A stretch of 57,919 bases of DNA, taken from the NCBI RefSeq assembly GCF_003992595.1, contig NZ_RZNA01000029.1:1-57919 (forward strand), in the 5' to 3' direction. The translations under genes and the position numbers were made by a program. The notes beneath the pieces are model-generated. The model ran no database searches. It was not told the origin of the DNA and was given only the letters and a program-made list of their open reading frames with translations. The stretch is from Flagellimonas oceanensis. GTDB taxonomy: Bacteria; Bacteroidota; Bacteroidia; Flavobacteriales; Flavobacteriaceae. This document shows, piece after piece, positions 1-9,007 of this stretch (position 1 is its first letter; the number at the start of each line of letters is the position of its first letter).

Positions 1-35
1 TTTTCACTAATTCAAATAGACCATGACAAGTGACC

Positions 36-2378
36 TTAGTCATCTTGGATGGAATTCGTTGGAGTCACTAACAATGCAGTATTGATTTTTTCGAGACACA
101 ATCGCCAATGGCCCAATGTGTCGACATTTCTATTCCTTCTCATGCCTTTTTCAATCTCTGTTTTCAAATCCATCAATTGTATGAGCAATAGGCCTTTTGA
201 ATAGTCAGAATGCACAAAGAATTGGTTTTCAATTTCCATAATGCTCCTTTCCTGTCCCAACATAGCTATTATAGTATCGATATAGGCCCTTTGAATTTCC
301 TGTTTCCTGCGATCAACATGACCGAAACTTTCCCATATCTCTTTGAACAAACCATCTTGCAAATACCTTAGATATGCTTTGACCAATCCTTTATTCCCCG
401 AGACTTCCTCCAGATGCTCCATTCGTTTTATCCTACGGGCCCTAAGCAGGTCGATGATTAACTTTTGTTGGTAGTGCAAGACCAGGTCTGGGAAGGTGGA
501 ATATCTGTTTTTGGTATGGAAATCGGGTTCTACCAACCAATCCGGAGGGGCAAAAGCATGTGTCAAAAGAAAATCCAAGGCTTCCATTTGGTCCTTCCAA
601 GGAATGGAAGTGTACATGTTCCCCGGTTGACTCATGGCTTTGTAATGGATATCATACCCCCCTATAAGGGTCGAAACATGTACCATATGATTGTACCACA
701 ATTCCAGGGTCTTTTCATATAATCGATTCAAGCGTCCATTATCATTTTGATCGTTCGTGACATCAGGTAATAGGTCGATCACACGTTCTATATTTTTTAA
801 GGCCAATCCTGTACTACGGACCGGATCGTTGGTCTCAACCACCTCATTGGAGGCTGTGGGTCCAATAACCTCCATCTGGTTCCGATTGAACCGGTACCAA
901 GGCACCGAATCCTGCCATCGGACCATCCGTTCCAAAGCAGCTTTCTCCTGCTGGGGAGTTGTCCCCTCGGGAAATTCCGTATAGGCCCATTTGATGTTAT
1001 ACCTATCGGTGGGCCCCACATGTCTTAACAACAACGAAGGGGGTACACTATCCGAGGGCTGGGGAATGTTTGAGGGCCTGGTATAGTTCATTACACTTGG
1101 GGTATACCCCATGGTGCGCAACCAAGTGCTGTCGCCCATTTTATCCCATGGGTACCGATACTCCCCAAAATTGGCATCCATGATTCCAAAAACATGTCCT
1201 GCTTCGTGGGCCGTTATCGCTTGGAACAGTTCGCCAATGAGTTCATCGGGAAAGGGGAAACGCTGCGCCCTATTGTCCAATGGGGCAGCCCGGACAAAGT
1301 AAGCCTCCATTACAGTCCGCACTGATGCCCCCATAAAAATGTCGCCACGTAGAATTTCCCCGGACCTCAAATCAATAATATGGCCAAGGGTTCCTCCATA
1401 ATCCTCATATTCCCAACCTCTCATATATTTTTTTTGGTTCCAGTGCACTACGTTGGAATGGATACTATGAGCCGTCCATTCGTCCAAACTGTCCAATTCC
1501 TTGACCACAAGGGCGTCCTTGAATCCCGCGGACTCAAATGCGGGCACCCACTCTTCAATCCCTGCCTTGATATAGGATCGCCATTTTTTGGGGACCTCTG
1601 GGGAAATCAAAAACGAAATAGGTTTAACGGGAACGCTGATATTTTGATCCTTGAATTTTTTTTCCAACCGCCAACGGGTGATATTGGCCAATCCATTTTG
1701 TTGGCCGAACCTAACCCCCATCTTCCCGTCGGGATAGAAGCCCATGCGATAATCAAACCTTCTGGCTTTCATTGGTGACCCCAAGGCACAGAACCCAAAA
1801 TAGAGGGGAACCGAAGCTTTGGAATTCCTCCTGATCATGCCCCTTCGGGCCTTGATAATTACCTCCCCGTCCAAATCCTTGGTGCCCATTAAGACCGACA
1901 ATCGGGGCACCGGGTTTCCAAAGGAAACTCCCAGTCCTTGGGGCCATTCCAATTCTTGGTTCAAAATGAGGTCGGTGATATTGATACAATGGCCACCGGG
2001 TAAAGCCAGTTCCCTTTCCATGGGAAATATGGCCAGGATATTGTCCTTCAGGTCAATCCCTTCCTTGAACGGTATAATGATTCCTGCAGTGGAGGCAACG
2101 GCCTGTTGCTTCAACAGTATCTTGTCATGGAGTTTCGACCATACCACTTGCATGGCACTTCGCCTCATATTGTCATGGCAAGTAAAAAGCATCGGCTTGT
2201 CCAATAGCGAATCTGGGATGTTCAAATAGAGTTGCCCCCCTTGGATAAAAGAGGTCAAGAAAGGTTCTTGTTCAATGGTTTCAACAATTGAACCATTCAT
2301 TACAGCTCCTTTGATTGGGTCAAGGGCATATCCCCAACACTGTAGAGACAACAAACAGATAAGGATTAAGTTTCTCAT
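36..2378 (-). CDS. Zinc-dependent metalloprotease (DUF5117/DUF5118 type), exported
   Basis: Predicted secreted zinc peptidase of 780 residues. A hydrophobic N-terminus (residues 1-19) looks like a signal peptide. The extended zincin signature HEAGHVFGIMD starts at about residue 391 (two zinc histidines, catalytic Glu, then Gly and a third ligand position), and SVMNY some 35-40 residues later fits a Met-turn. The long N-terminal half resembles the DUF5117 domain that precedes this peptidase domain in Bacteroidota. It is the last gene of a SusC-SusD-protease operon (83 bases after susD), so I infer that it cuts proteins or peptides whose fragments are taken up by the SusCD pair. Length is normal for the family. 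The substrate cannot be read from sequence. Confidence 0.88.
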   Translation of the reverse strand: MRNLILICLLSLQCWGYALDPIKGAVMNGSIVETIEQEPFLTSFIQGGQLYLNIPDSLLDKPMLFTCHDNMRRSAMQVVWSKLHDKILLKQQAVASTAGIIIPFKEGIDLKDNILAIFPMERELALPGGHCINITDLILNQELEWPQGLGVSFGNPVPRLSVLMGTKDLDGEVIIKARRGMIRRNSKASVPLYFGFCALGSPMKARRFDYRMGFYPDGKMGVRFGQQNGLANITRWRLEKKFKDQNISVPVKPISFLISPEVPKKWRSYIKAGIEEWVPAFESAGFKDALVVKELDSLDEWTAHSIHSNVVHWNQKKYMRGWEYEDYGGTLGHIIDLRSGEILRGDIFMGASVRTVMEAYFVRAAPLDNRAQRFPFPDELIGELFQAITAHEAGHVFGIMDANFGEYRYPWDKMGDSTWLRTMGYTPSVMNYTRPSNIPQPSDSVPPSLLLRHVGPTDRYNIKWAYTEFPEGTTPQQEKAALERMVRWQDSVPWYRFNRNQMEVIGPTASNEVVETNDPVRSTGLALKNIERVIDLLPDVTNDQNDNGRLNRLYEKTLELWYNHMVHVSTLIGGYDIHYKAMSQPGNMYTSIPWKDQMEALDFLLTHAFAPPDWLVEPDFHTKNRYSTFPDLVLHYQQKLIIDLLRARRIKRMEHLEEVSGNKGLVKAYLRYLQDGLFKEIWESFGHVDRRKQEIQRAYIDTIIAMLGQERSIMEIENQFFVHSDYSKGLLLIQLMDLKTEIEKGMRRNRNVDTLGHWRLCLEKINTALLVTPTNSIQDD

Positions 2379-2461
2379 ATTTTGGATTTACTTTGGGTTT
2401 GGAATCGGAACCCTCCCCGTTTTGAGGGAATAGGGTATCGTTGCTATGTAATGTGATAAAC

Positions 2462-3898
2462 TCAATAGCCCGGGTTCTGTGGCAATAAGTTGGGGTTGGT
2501 GTCCAATTCGCTCTCTGGGATTGGCAGCCGTACATCCGTGGCTTTCCAATTCGGTTTGAATTGTCCCAAGATTTCGTCCGCTTTCCCCAATCGTTTAAGG
2601 TCAAACCATCGATGTCCCTGCTCTGTAAAAAGTTCAAACCTGCGTTCATTAATGATAGCATCCAAAATCTCGTTCTGTGTACTGGCCATGGTATTGGCCA
2701 AACCTGCCCGGTTCCGAATGGCGTTCAAATCACTTTGAGCTCCGACAATATCACCCAACCTAATCCTGGCTTCTGCACGGATCAACATTTGTTCGGCAGA
2801 TCGAAAAAGAATGGAATATTCCAAGGCTTCATTTTCATTGATACCAGCCTTGTATTTATGGGCATAGTAATAGGTAACAGTATTGTCCATATCTGAAATA
2901 CCATTGACCCATTGGTCCCTTCGCAAGTCATCCGCTTCAAAAGCATTTAGAAGATCATTTGTTAGCGCATAGGTCTGGCCTGGAACACTCTGGATGATGA
3001 GCTGTTCGGCCTCACGGGTATTTTTCGGAGATTCATTGTCCGCCTTTAGTTGCCAAATCGTTTCTTGGGAACCCTTGAGAAAAACTTGATTCAAGTCGGA
3101 CTCCAGGGGAAAGTCGTCGATCAGTTCGGTTGCCATTGCTGCAGCCTCTTCCCAGTATCCAATATAAAGGTGCATTCGCGCCAATAAGGCCTTGACCACA
3201 TTTTGGTCAGGATAAATACGTTCATCGGAAACAGGTGCAGTCCCTTCCAACAAAACCAATGCGGCTTCAAGGTCTGCTATGATAAGATCATTTACCTCGT
3301 CCACATCCGTTCGGACAACCGTATTGGTTTTCAAGTAGTCCGTGGTCTCGACATAGGGCACGTCCCCAAAAACTGATACCAATAAACTGTGCAAATAGGC
3401 CCTGATAAACAAGGCCTGACCCTTGAAGCTGTTCTTTTCTACCGTGGTCAGCCCATCCGTACCATCCACTCCCTTGATTATATCATTGGCCCCATAAATG
3501 AGATGGTATGCCTGTCGCCACCATTCCAAGACGGCCCCATTCCCCGGGAGTACATTATGTTGGAAGAGTTGGACATAATCGGCGCTAAAACCATAATAAT
3601 CCAATTCATCACTATAAATGCCCATCGCCGTTGTCAGGCCAAAGGCCCCCGAAACCATCCCCTGTTCGCGCATATCGTAATAAAGGTTGGCCAATGCGGA
3701 CTCCACAGTGGCCGCATCATTGAACACGGTTTCGGATACCAAGGTATTTTTAGGTGGTTGCACTTCCACAAAGTCTGCACAACCCATTACCAAAATGGCT
3801 GATATTAAAAGGCATGACTTTTTAAGGGTTGGATAGGGTTTCAACAATGACCTCAATAGGGCCACATCAAGTGTATTTATATATTCTGAATGTTTCAT
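2462..3898 (-). CDS. SusD/RagB-family outer-membrane nutrient-binding lipoprotein
   Basis: 478 residues. A lipobox-like LVMGC puts the lipidated Cys at about residue 40, so the protein should sit on the cell surface as the lid of the SusC channel. The first 25 residues are long for a lipoprotein signal; a later TTG start near residues 18-19 is possible. Typical SusD features are seen: TPR-like helices and, near the C-terminus, the conserved stretch INERRFELFTEQGHRWFDL followed by the usual short end with Pro-rich final residues. It starts 16 bases after susC and belongs to the same operon as the downstream metalloprotease. Substrate unknown; a peptide is suggested by the neighbour. Confidence 0.93.
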   Translation of the reverse strand: MKHSEYINTLDVALLRSLLKPYPTLKKSCLLISAILVMGCADFVEVQPPKNTLVSETVFNDAATVESALANLYYDMREQGMVSGAFGLTTAMGIYSDELDYYGFSADYVQLFQHNVLPGNGAVLEWWRQAYHLIYGANDIIKGVDGTDGLTTVEKNSFKGQALFIRAYLHSLLVSVFGDVPYVETTDYLKTNTVVRTDVDEVNDLIIADLEAALVLLEGTAPVSDERIYPDQNVVKALLARMHLYIGYWEEAAAMATELIDDFPLESDLNQVFLKGSQETIWQLKADNESPKNTREAEQLIIQSVPGQTYALTNDLLNAFEADDLRRDQWVNGISDMDNTVTYYYAHKYKAGINENEALEYSILFRSAEQMLIRAEARIRLGDIVGAQSDLNAIRNRAGLANTMASTQNEILDAIINERRFELFTEQGHRWFDLKRLGKADEILGQFKPNWKATDVRLPIPESELDTNPNLLPQNPGY

Positions 3899-3914
3899 AC
3901 TGCTGTTTTATCGG

Positions 3915-6900
3915 TTAAAAACTAATTTGGACGCCCAAGGTTATTTGTCTCAATGGGGGCAATCGGGTGCTTGAAGGTTGCTCGGGATCGGGCCCCTCGT
4001 AATTGGTCAGTGTCCAGAGGTTCTGTCCTTGGAGATAGACTTTCATATCCAATCCGGGACGCATAGAAGGAACTTTATAGGTCAGGGATATATTCCGCAA
4101 TCGGACAAAGGATGCATCGGAAATGGACGCATTGCTATCCTCTTGAAGTGACCCTAGATCCTCGCCGCCGGCTAGGCCACCCGAAGCCCTCTGGATGGGT
4201 TTCACATCCCCTGGCTCCTCCCATCGGTTGTAGAGTTCTGCAGGAGTGTTGCCCTTGTACCCAGGGGTTGCATCGAATCGTAAGGTGTTATAGGCCTTTT
4301 GTTTTTTGAACTGGAAGAGCACATCCATAGTCAGGTTGCCCAGACTTAGGGAATTTCCAAATCCACCATAAAACTTGGGGGCCAGATCTTCTATCCATTG
4401 TCGGTCCTCCGCCCTGTTGATGTCACCGTCCCCATTATAGTCCTCAAAGGTATATGCCCCTGTTTCCGGATCTACCCCAAGGGCATGATAGAGTTTAACG
4501 ATGGTCAGGGGTTGGCCAATACTATAGCGATTTGCAAAAGTGGAGTTTTTCAAGCCATCAAAGGCTACAAGTTTGCTCTTGGGAACGGTCAGATTAAGGG
4601 TTGTGGACCAGTTGAACCCTTTTGATTGGATATTTACCGTACGAAGGTCCACTTCAAGCCCCGTATTCTCCACAACGGCATCGAAGTTTCCCGTCAGTTC
4701 CGCAAACCCTGTGGTCGCTGCCAAAGGAATTCCTACCAACTGATTGGAAGAACGATTGCGGTACCATGAGGTGTTGACCAACAGTCTGTCCTTGAAAAAG
4801 CCCAGTTCCAGGGCGGCTTCCAGTTTGTTGTTTTCCTCCCAACTGAAACGTGGATTGTAGATGCCCGTTGGCTCCAACACCGTAACACCGTTATAGTTAT
4901 TTCCGGAAACCTGATAGGTGTCCAAAAAGCGATAGTCGCCGATGTTGTCACTTCCCGTGCTTCCATAACTTGCCCGTAGCTTACCGAAACTCAACAGGGA
5001 GCCTTCACTGAACAGGCGCTCTTTTGAAAATATCCAAGCAAGGCCTACCGCACCAAAGTTTCCGAACTGTTTTCCAGGGCCGAAGCGCGAAGAGCCGTCC
5101 CTACGGCCCGTAAGGTTGAGGATATACCGATTCAATAAGTTCACATTGATTCTTCCAAACAATGCATTGTATTTGTATTTGCCATCGGTATCTGAAAATA
5201 CTTGAAGGTTTTCTGCGGCGGCAAGGTTTTCCAACAATCCATTATTGGGAAAACCCAGTCCCCTTTGCACTAACTGCTCCATGGTTTCCTCTTGGAATGT
5301 GGTTCCGACGAGAAGGTCCAGGGCAACTCCATTCCAATCCTTCCGCCAGTTCAATTGGGGTTCCACGATCCATGACACCCTTTGGGAAGCATTGGTGATC
5401 AGATGGGAATAGTTTTGCGGAGTAACCCCCAGACCCGGATTCCGTGCCGAACTGGGCATGGCCCTGTACGAATCCAAGCGGTAATCCGTGAACCCCATAT
5501 TTGACCTGAATTCCAAGTTTGATGTAACCTCATAGGAAACAAGCGCATTTGAAATAAGGGTATTCGATGTGGATTTATAGGTTTCCTCCAAGGAGGCCAA
5601 TGGGTTGTCCCAAGTATTGTTCTCCCAATTGATGTTCCCCTCGTCATCATAAATTCGAGGTGCATTGGGTTCCAAGGAATAGGCCTTGGAAGTAAAATCG
5701 ACTGTGGGCATTTTGTTGTTCTCATTGGTGTACCCGATCGAGAGGTTGATCTTGAAGCGAGCATTCTCGGATTGATGGTTTATATTGCTACGCAGGTTTG
5801 CCTTTTGATAATTGGAATCCCCGGGAAACACGGTAGTCTCCTTTTGATAGGATCCACTGATCAAAAATTGTGTCAGGTCATTGCCGCCGGATACAGAGAG
5901 CTGTGCATTGTTCCGGTAGGAGGTTCCCCCGATGAGTTCCTTTTGCCAGTCAGTGTATCGGTTATTGTCCCATAATTTGACATCGGGCCAGAAAAAGTCA
6001 AATCCGGGATCTTCCAATAGGTCGCCGTATCCATCATTTGTAATGCCCTCCCTTCGTACTTCCAAATACTGTTCGGTGTCCATTAGGTCCAAAAAACGGG
6101 ACACTTTACCAAGGGTGGTGCTCAAGTGGGCATCAAAACGTGTTTTGCCGGCCCTGCCTTTTTTGGTGGTGATCAGTACCACCCCATTGGCCCCACGGGA
6201 TCCATAGATGGCTGTGGCATCAGCATCCTTGAGCACTTCAATACTCTCAATGTCGTTTGGATTGATGGCGTTTAAGGGACTGATACTGCCACCGATGATT
6301 TGGCCAGATACTCTCGATGCCCCAAGGGATTGTGAACCGAAGGGCACACCATCCACGATGAACAGGGGGTCTGTAGCACCATTGATAAAATTCCTGCCCC
6401 GCACTTCGATGTTGAAACCACCACCAGGTAGCCCAGTGGTCTGGGCAATGTTGACCCCGGACAATTGGCCTTGCATGGCTGCTAGGGGATTGGCCACAGG
6501 TTGTTTTTCAATGATATCCGCTTTTATGGTGGAAATGTTCCCCGTACGTTCTTTTTCGGAAACGGTATAATAGCCGGCATTGAGCACGACCTCCCCCAAC
6601 TGGGTCACATCCTCCTCCAACTGAACGTCGATGACGTTTCTTCCTTCTATTGGGACGTTCAAGGATTTAAAGCCCACTATGGAAAATACCAGTGTTCCAT
6701 TTGGGCCAGCTTCAATTCTGTAGGTGCCGTCCATATCGGAAATGGCCCCTTGGTTGGTGGATTCCAACACAACATTGACCCCGCCCAAGGGCAGCCCGTC
6801 CATGTCGGTAACAGTACCGGTTATAGTGGTCTGTGGTGGATCAAATGTTACCCCTGCCACCAATTTTTGGTGGAGTAGGGGAATTAGTAGGATATATAAG

Positions 6901-6947
6901 AACAGGAACAGTTTTGTCCTGCTTGAGTATATTGGTGATTTCTTCAT
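3915..6947 (-). CDS. SusC/RagA-family TonB-linked outer-membrane transporter
   Basis: 1010 residues, the usual size. Signal peptide at 1-31, then a carboxypeptidase-regulatory-like beta-sandwich (about 42-120, containing GTVTDMDGLPLGGVNV), a plug domain (about 140-270) with the family hallmarks DPLFIVDGVP and IESIEVLKDADATAIYGSRG, and a C-terminal beta-barrel ending in an aromatic residue (ISF). The start ATG follows a roughly 290-base leader. It forms an import complex with the SusD lipoprotein encoded 16 bases downstream, powered by TonB-ExbBD. There is no sigma/anti-sigma (FecIR) pair, hybrid two-component sensor or SusR-like regulator adjacent, so regulation is unclear. Confidence 0.95.
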   Translation of the reverse strand: MKKSPIYSSRTKLFLFLYILLIPLLHQKLVAGVTFDPPQTTITGTVTDMDGLPLGGVNVVLESTNQGAISDMDGTYRIEAGPNGTLVFSIVGFKSLNVPIEGRNVIDVQLEEDVTQLGEVVLNAGYYTVSEKERTGNISTIKADIIEKQPVANPLAAMQGQLSGVNIAQTTGLPGGGFNIEVRGRNFINGATDPLFIVDGVPFGSQSLGASRVSGQIIGGSISPLNAINPNDIESIEVLKDADATAIYGSRGANGVVLITTKKGRAGKTRFDAHLSTTLGKVSRFLDLMDTEQYLEVRREGITNDGYGDLLEDPGFDFFWPDVKLWDNNRYTDWQKELIGGTSYRNNAQLSVSGGNDLTQFLISGSYQKETTVFPGDSNYQKANLRSNINHQSENARFKINLSIGYTNENNKMPTVDFTSKAYSLEPNAPRIYDDEGNINWENNTWDNPLASLEETYKSTSNTLISNALVSYEVTSNLEFRSNMGFTDYRLDSYRAMPSSARNPGLGVTPQNYSHLITNASQRVSWIVEPQLNWRKDWNGVALDLLVGTTFQEETMEQLVQRGLGFPNNGLLENLAAAENLQVFSDTDGKYKYNALFGRINVNLLNRYILNLTGRRDGSSRFGPGKQFGNFGAVGLAWIFSKERLFSEGSLLSFGKLRASYGSTGSDNIGDYRFLDTYQVSGNNYNGVTVLEPTGIYNPRFSWEENNKLEAALELGFFKDRLLVNTSWYRNRSSNQLVGIPLAATTGFAELTGNFDAVVENTGLEVDLRTVNIQSKGFNWSTTLNLTVPKSKLVAFDGLKNSTFANRYSIGQPLTIVKLYHALGVDPETGAYTFEDYNGDGDINRAEDRQWIEDLAPKFYGGFGNSLSLGNLTMDVLFQFKKQKAYNTLRFDATPGYKGNTPAELYNRWEEPGDVKPIQRASGGLAGGEDLGSLQEDSNASISDASFVRLRNISLTYKVPSMRPGLDMKVYLQGQNLWTLTNYEGPDPEQPSSTRLPPLRQITLGVQISF

Positions 6948-7250
6948 TATGTTGAGTTCTTTTGATTAAGGTGTTAGTGGTATTGCGTTCCTATGGGACA
7001 ATCTAACCGTCCATAGGTTTCTAGTCACACTGCCCAGAAAGTCAGGATAAAGCCGTAACTTCCCTTAGAGCATCAAGGTTCGGACATAGGCCACCCTGTC
7101 CAAGTAGCAAAGGCTCTTGGAAATAAGGTTCCTAGATGAAAAATGACTATGAAATCGAGCTAGGGCCGGATACCCCGAAATGGATGTCGTCAGTTATGGG
7201 AAAAAAAGGAAATCGTAAACCGGAAAAATGTAGCGAATATCCCAAAACTA
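6948..7250 (-). promoter_or_regulatory. Promoter -7 box and structured leader of the susCD operon
   Basis: On the minus strand TAGTTTTG (7250-7243) matches the Bacteroidota -7 consensus TAnnTTTG; no clear -33 TTG is seen. A transcript from here would have a leader of about 290 bases with several hairpins: CCAAG/CTTGG and GGACA/TGTCC around 7100-7125, CCTT/AAGG at about 7070-7085, and CCTATGG paired with CCATAGG (with one bulged base) at about 6990-7020. No known riboswitch class was recognised. Role as a regulatory leader is inference. Confidence 0.4.
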
Positions 7251-7291
7251 TAGTCTTAGGGTTATATAGGATTCTTGGGCTTTTTCTTAAA

Positions 7292-7351
7292 GAGAATTTC
7301 AAACAGGGTCAGGCCCGCTCTAGAACTGGAACAGACCGAGGATAAATTCTC
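7292..7351. repeat. 8-base inverted repeat, GAGAATTT...AAATTCTC
   Basis: GAGAATTT at 7292-7299 is exactly complementary to AAATTCTC at 7344-7351, enclosing 44 GC-rich bases. It lies in the 770-base intergenic stretch between susC and the XRE gene, where I see no convincing coding region. It could be a structured RNA or a relic; function unknown. Confidence 0.35.
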
Positions 7352-7440
7352 AAATAAAAAAACAAGCCTTTTGTTTCCCATAACCTGAAAAGGTCAGCGA
7401 TACATCGAAAAAGAAATAAAGAAAGCAAAACGCTAAGAAA

Positions 7441-7525
7441 AAGTTGGGCGTGAAAACTCAACTTACCCGCTAGCGGTACTGGTATACCTTGCACTGATAG
7501 GAAGAGCTCACGCCCGGGTCGTGAG
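7441..7525. repeat. Cluster of inverted repeats and palindromes
   Basis: GGGCGTGA (7446-7453) pairs exactly with TCACGCCC (7508-7515). Within and beside this pair lie AAGTTG/CAACTT (7441-7446, 7459-7464), the perfect palindrome CCGCTAGCGG (7467-7476) and CTCACG/CGTGAG (7507-7512, 7520-7525), so alternative hairpins exist. The density of dyads in an otherwise AT-rich gap suggests a structured RNA or a protein-binding site, but nothing was recognised. Confidence 0.35.
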
Positions 7526-7717
7526 ACAATCTACTTATCATCTCTAGTGCAAAAATTACCAGTTTTCTAGCGAGAGATTCAAAGCGATGGCTTCAAATGT
7601 TTTTACACGAAGTATCGCAAATATATTTCTAACTCCAAACATAAACAATTGGAATAAAAAGACAAAATTATATTATATGTAATTTTTTGTCTCTAATTCT
7701 ATTGCTCACTTTGGCTT

Positions 7718-8197
7718 ATGTCTAGATATAAGAAGACAAGTGCCCTTAAAGCAATAGGTAAACGGTTAAAAAAGCAAAGAGAGAAAGAAAAACTCCAAAT
7801 TGAGGATGTTGTTGAAATGACCGGGTTTACTTATAAAAAAATTTCAGATGTAGAATCTGGGGAAGAAACTTCTTTGTCTTATTTTATTGAAATATGTCTT
7901 GCAATCAACATTCAACCTAAAGATGTTCTTGATTTTAATGTTGGATTTAAACCCAGATTCATCCTTTCTTCAACAAGAAAAGAAAAAACAAGATTAACAT
8001 CTAGATTAATTGAATCCATAAATCAAGGTTTTTTTAAAAAACCAAGATATAACAGTGAAGTTGTCATCAAATTAAAAGAAGATTTTGGTGTAGTATCATC
8101 TTCATCAAATGTTTCAGCAATTCTTCGGAGGCTGGTTGATGAAGGTATATTAGAAGTAATTAAGGGTCACCATCGCAATCAGTATTATAAAAAATAA
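7718..8197 (+). CDS. XRE-type helix-turn-helix protein with a C-terminal winged-helix-like region
   Basis: 159 residues. Residues about 9-70 form a Cro/C1-type helix-turn-helix (IGKRLKKQREKEKLQIEDV, then EMTGFTYKKISDVESGEE). Residues about 90-158 look like a small winged helix that sorts short sequences by an ending such as LRRLVDEGILEVI, typical of a wing-helix DNA reader. It is rich in Lys and Ile and more AT-rich than its neighbours, which fits acquired DNA. It lies alone, 1 kb from susC and outside the tRNA-Asp island border at 8687. Its target is unknown; it might be a leftover of an older insertion at the same tRNA site. Confidence 0.75.
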   Translation: MSRYKKTSALKAIGKRLKKQREKEKLQIEDVVEMTGFTYKKISDVESGEETSLSYFIEICLAINIQPKDVLDFNVGFKPRFILSSTRKEKTRLTSRLIESINQGFFKKPRYNSEVVIKLKEDFGVVSSSSNVSAILRRLVDEGILEVIKGHHRNQYYKK

Positions 8198-8641
8198 CGG
8201 TTAAATCTTTTTGCACTCCCCGATTTTTTAGAAAATTCTTACATTTAGTACTCATACTCCCCCAAATAGGTTTACTTAATTTAAAAAGACTTTTGCGTTT
8301 ATATTTAACTGCATATGTTAAGCATAGCCAACGAAATTGGCGATTGAAAGTTTAAAATTTAATTGATTTTAAGTGCTTACTAATTTAATAAGGGGAAACT
8401 ATATCTTATTTAATACTTATGCACGAGCCCTTTTATTGAATACTAGAAATAGATGTTTAAGTAATTTTCTCCTTTTGAGTACATTGAAAATTAGTTTATC
8501 CACCGAATTAATACCAATTGAAAATTAACTAAAACTACTGTTCGAGCTACACACATAGAGAGCAGTGATAGGTGAAAATTAACTTTGAAAAGGAAGTTAG
8601 AGGATTTTTACCATACAGGAATCGTACAGTTATTAAACCAA
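8198..8641. other. AT-rich intergenic stretch, nothing recognised
   Basis: No open reading frame of note. A short hairpin GCCAA-CGAAA-TTGGC occurs at 8327-8341. The stretch is strongly AT-rich and may hold decayed sequence. Confidence 0.5.
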
Positions 8642-8680
8642 AAAATCCTAACTAGTTATTAAGCAACTAATTAGGATTTT
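8642..8680. terminator. Long hairpin next to the att repeat, probable former tRNA-Asp terminator
   Basis: AAAATCCTAACTAGTT and AACTAATTAGGATTTT form a 16-base stem with one mismatch and a 7-base loop. It lies directly beyond the copied tRNA-Asp 3' end (8687-8707), in the position a tRNA-Asp terminator would have held before the island inserted. Confidence 0.55.
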
Positions 8681-8686
8681 GGTAAC

Positions 8687-8707
8687 CGGTCTGGACGGGA
8701 CTCGAAC
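8687..8707 (+). repeat. att-like direct repeat: copy of the tRNA-Asp 3' end
   Basis: These 21 bases are identical, in the same orientation, to 11740-11760, which is the discriminator base, acceptor 3' strand and T-arm 3' part of tRNA-Asp. The match ends sharply at 8708. Such a detached copy of a tRNA 3' end is the usual footprint of a tyrosine-integrase element inserted in the tRNA gene. Confidence 0.85.
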
Positions 8708-8722
8708 TTTTTACAAAATATG

Positions 8723-8759
8723 CCCATTTTTCAGGGTTTCCCAGAGGGTCAAAAATGGG
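8723..8759. repeat. 9-base inverted repeat just inside the left att site
   Basis: CCCATTTTT (8723-8731) is perfectly complementary to AAAAATGGG (8751-8759). It lies 16 bases inside the island border and could be a recombinase or excisionase site, or a terminator for genes read toward the border. Confidence 0.45.
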
Positions 8760-9007
8760 AGGCACCGAATTGCTCACCTTTTAACAAATTTTAACCTTTT
8801 TAACATTAAAAATGATGGATTTTAATGCCTTTTGGAGGCTTGTTTGCATTTTTGATTGTAATGTATGATTTTATATTTTGAATGTGTATTTGCCGGGCTT
8901 AATTTTTAAGGTTGGGATTTTAGTACAATTTATATGGTTTAAATCCCCTTCATTGACATCCGTAAAAAGGGTCACTTGATTCGTTGTAATGTAAATCAAA
9001 AACTATG

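Noticed and set aside
7136..7345. 69-residue frame between susC and the XRE gene (plus) and 61-residue frame on the other strand (7309-7494)
   Set aside because: Both overlap the dyad cluster, have no promoter or recognisable protein features, and look like chance frames.
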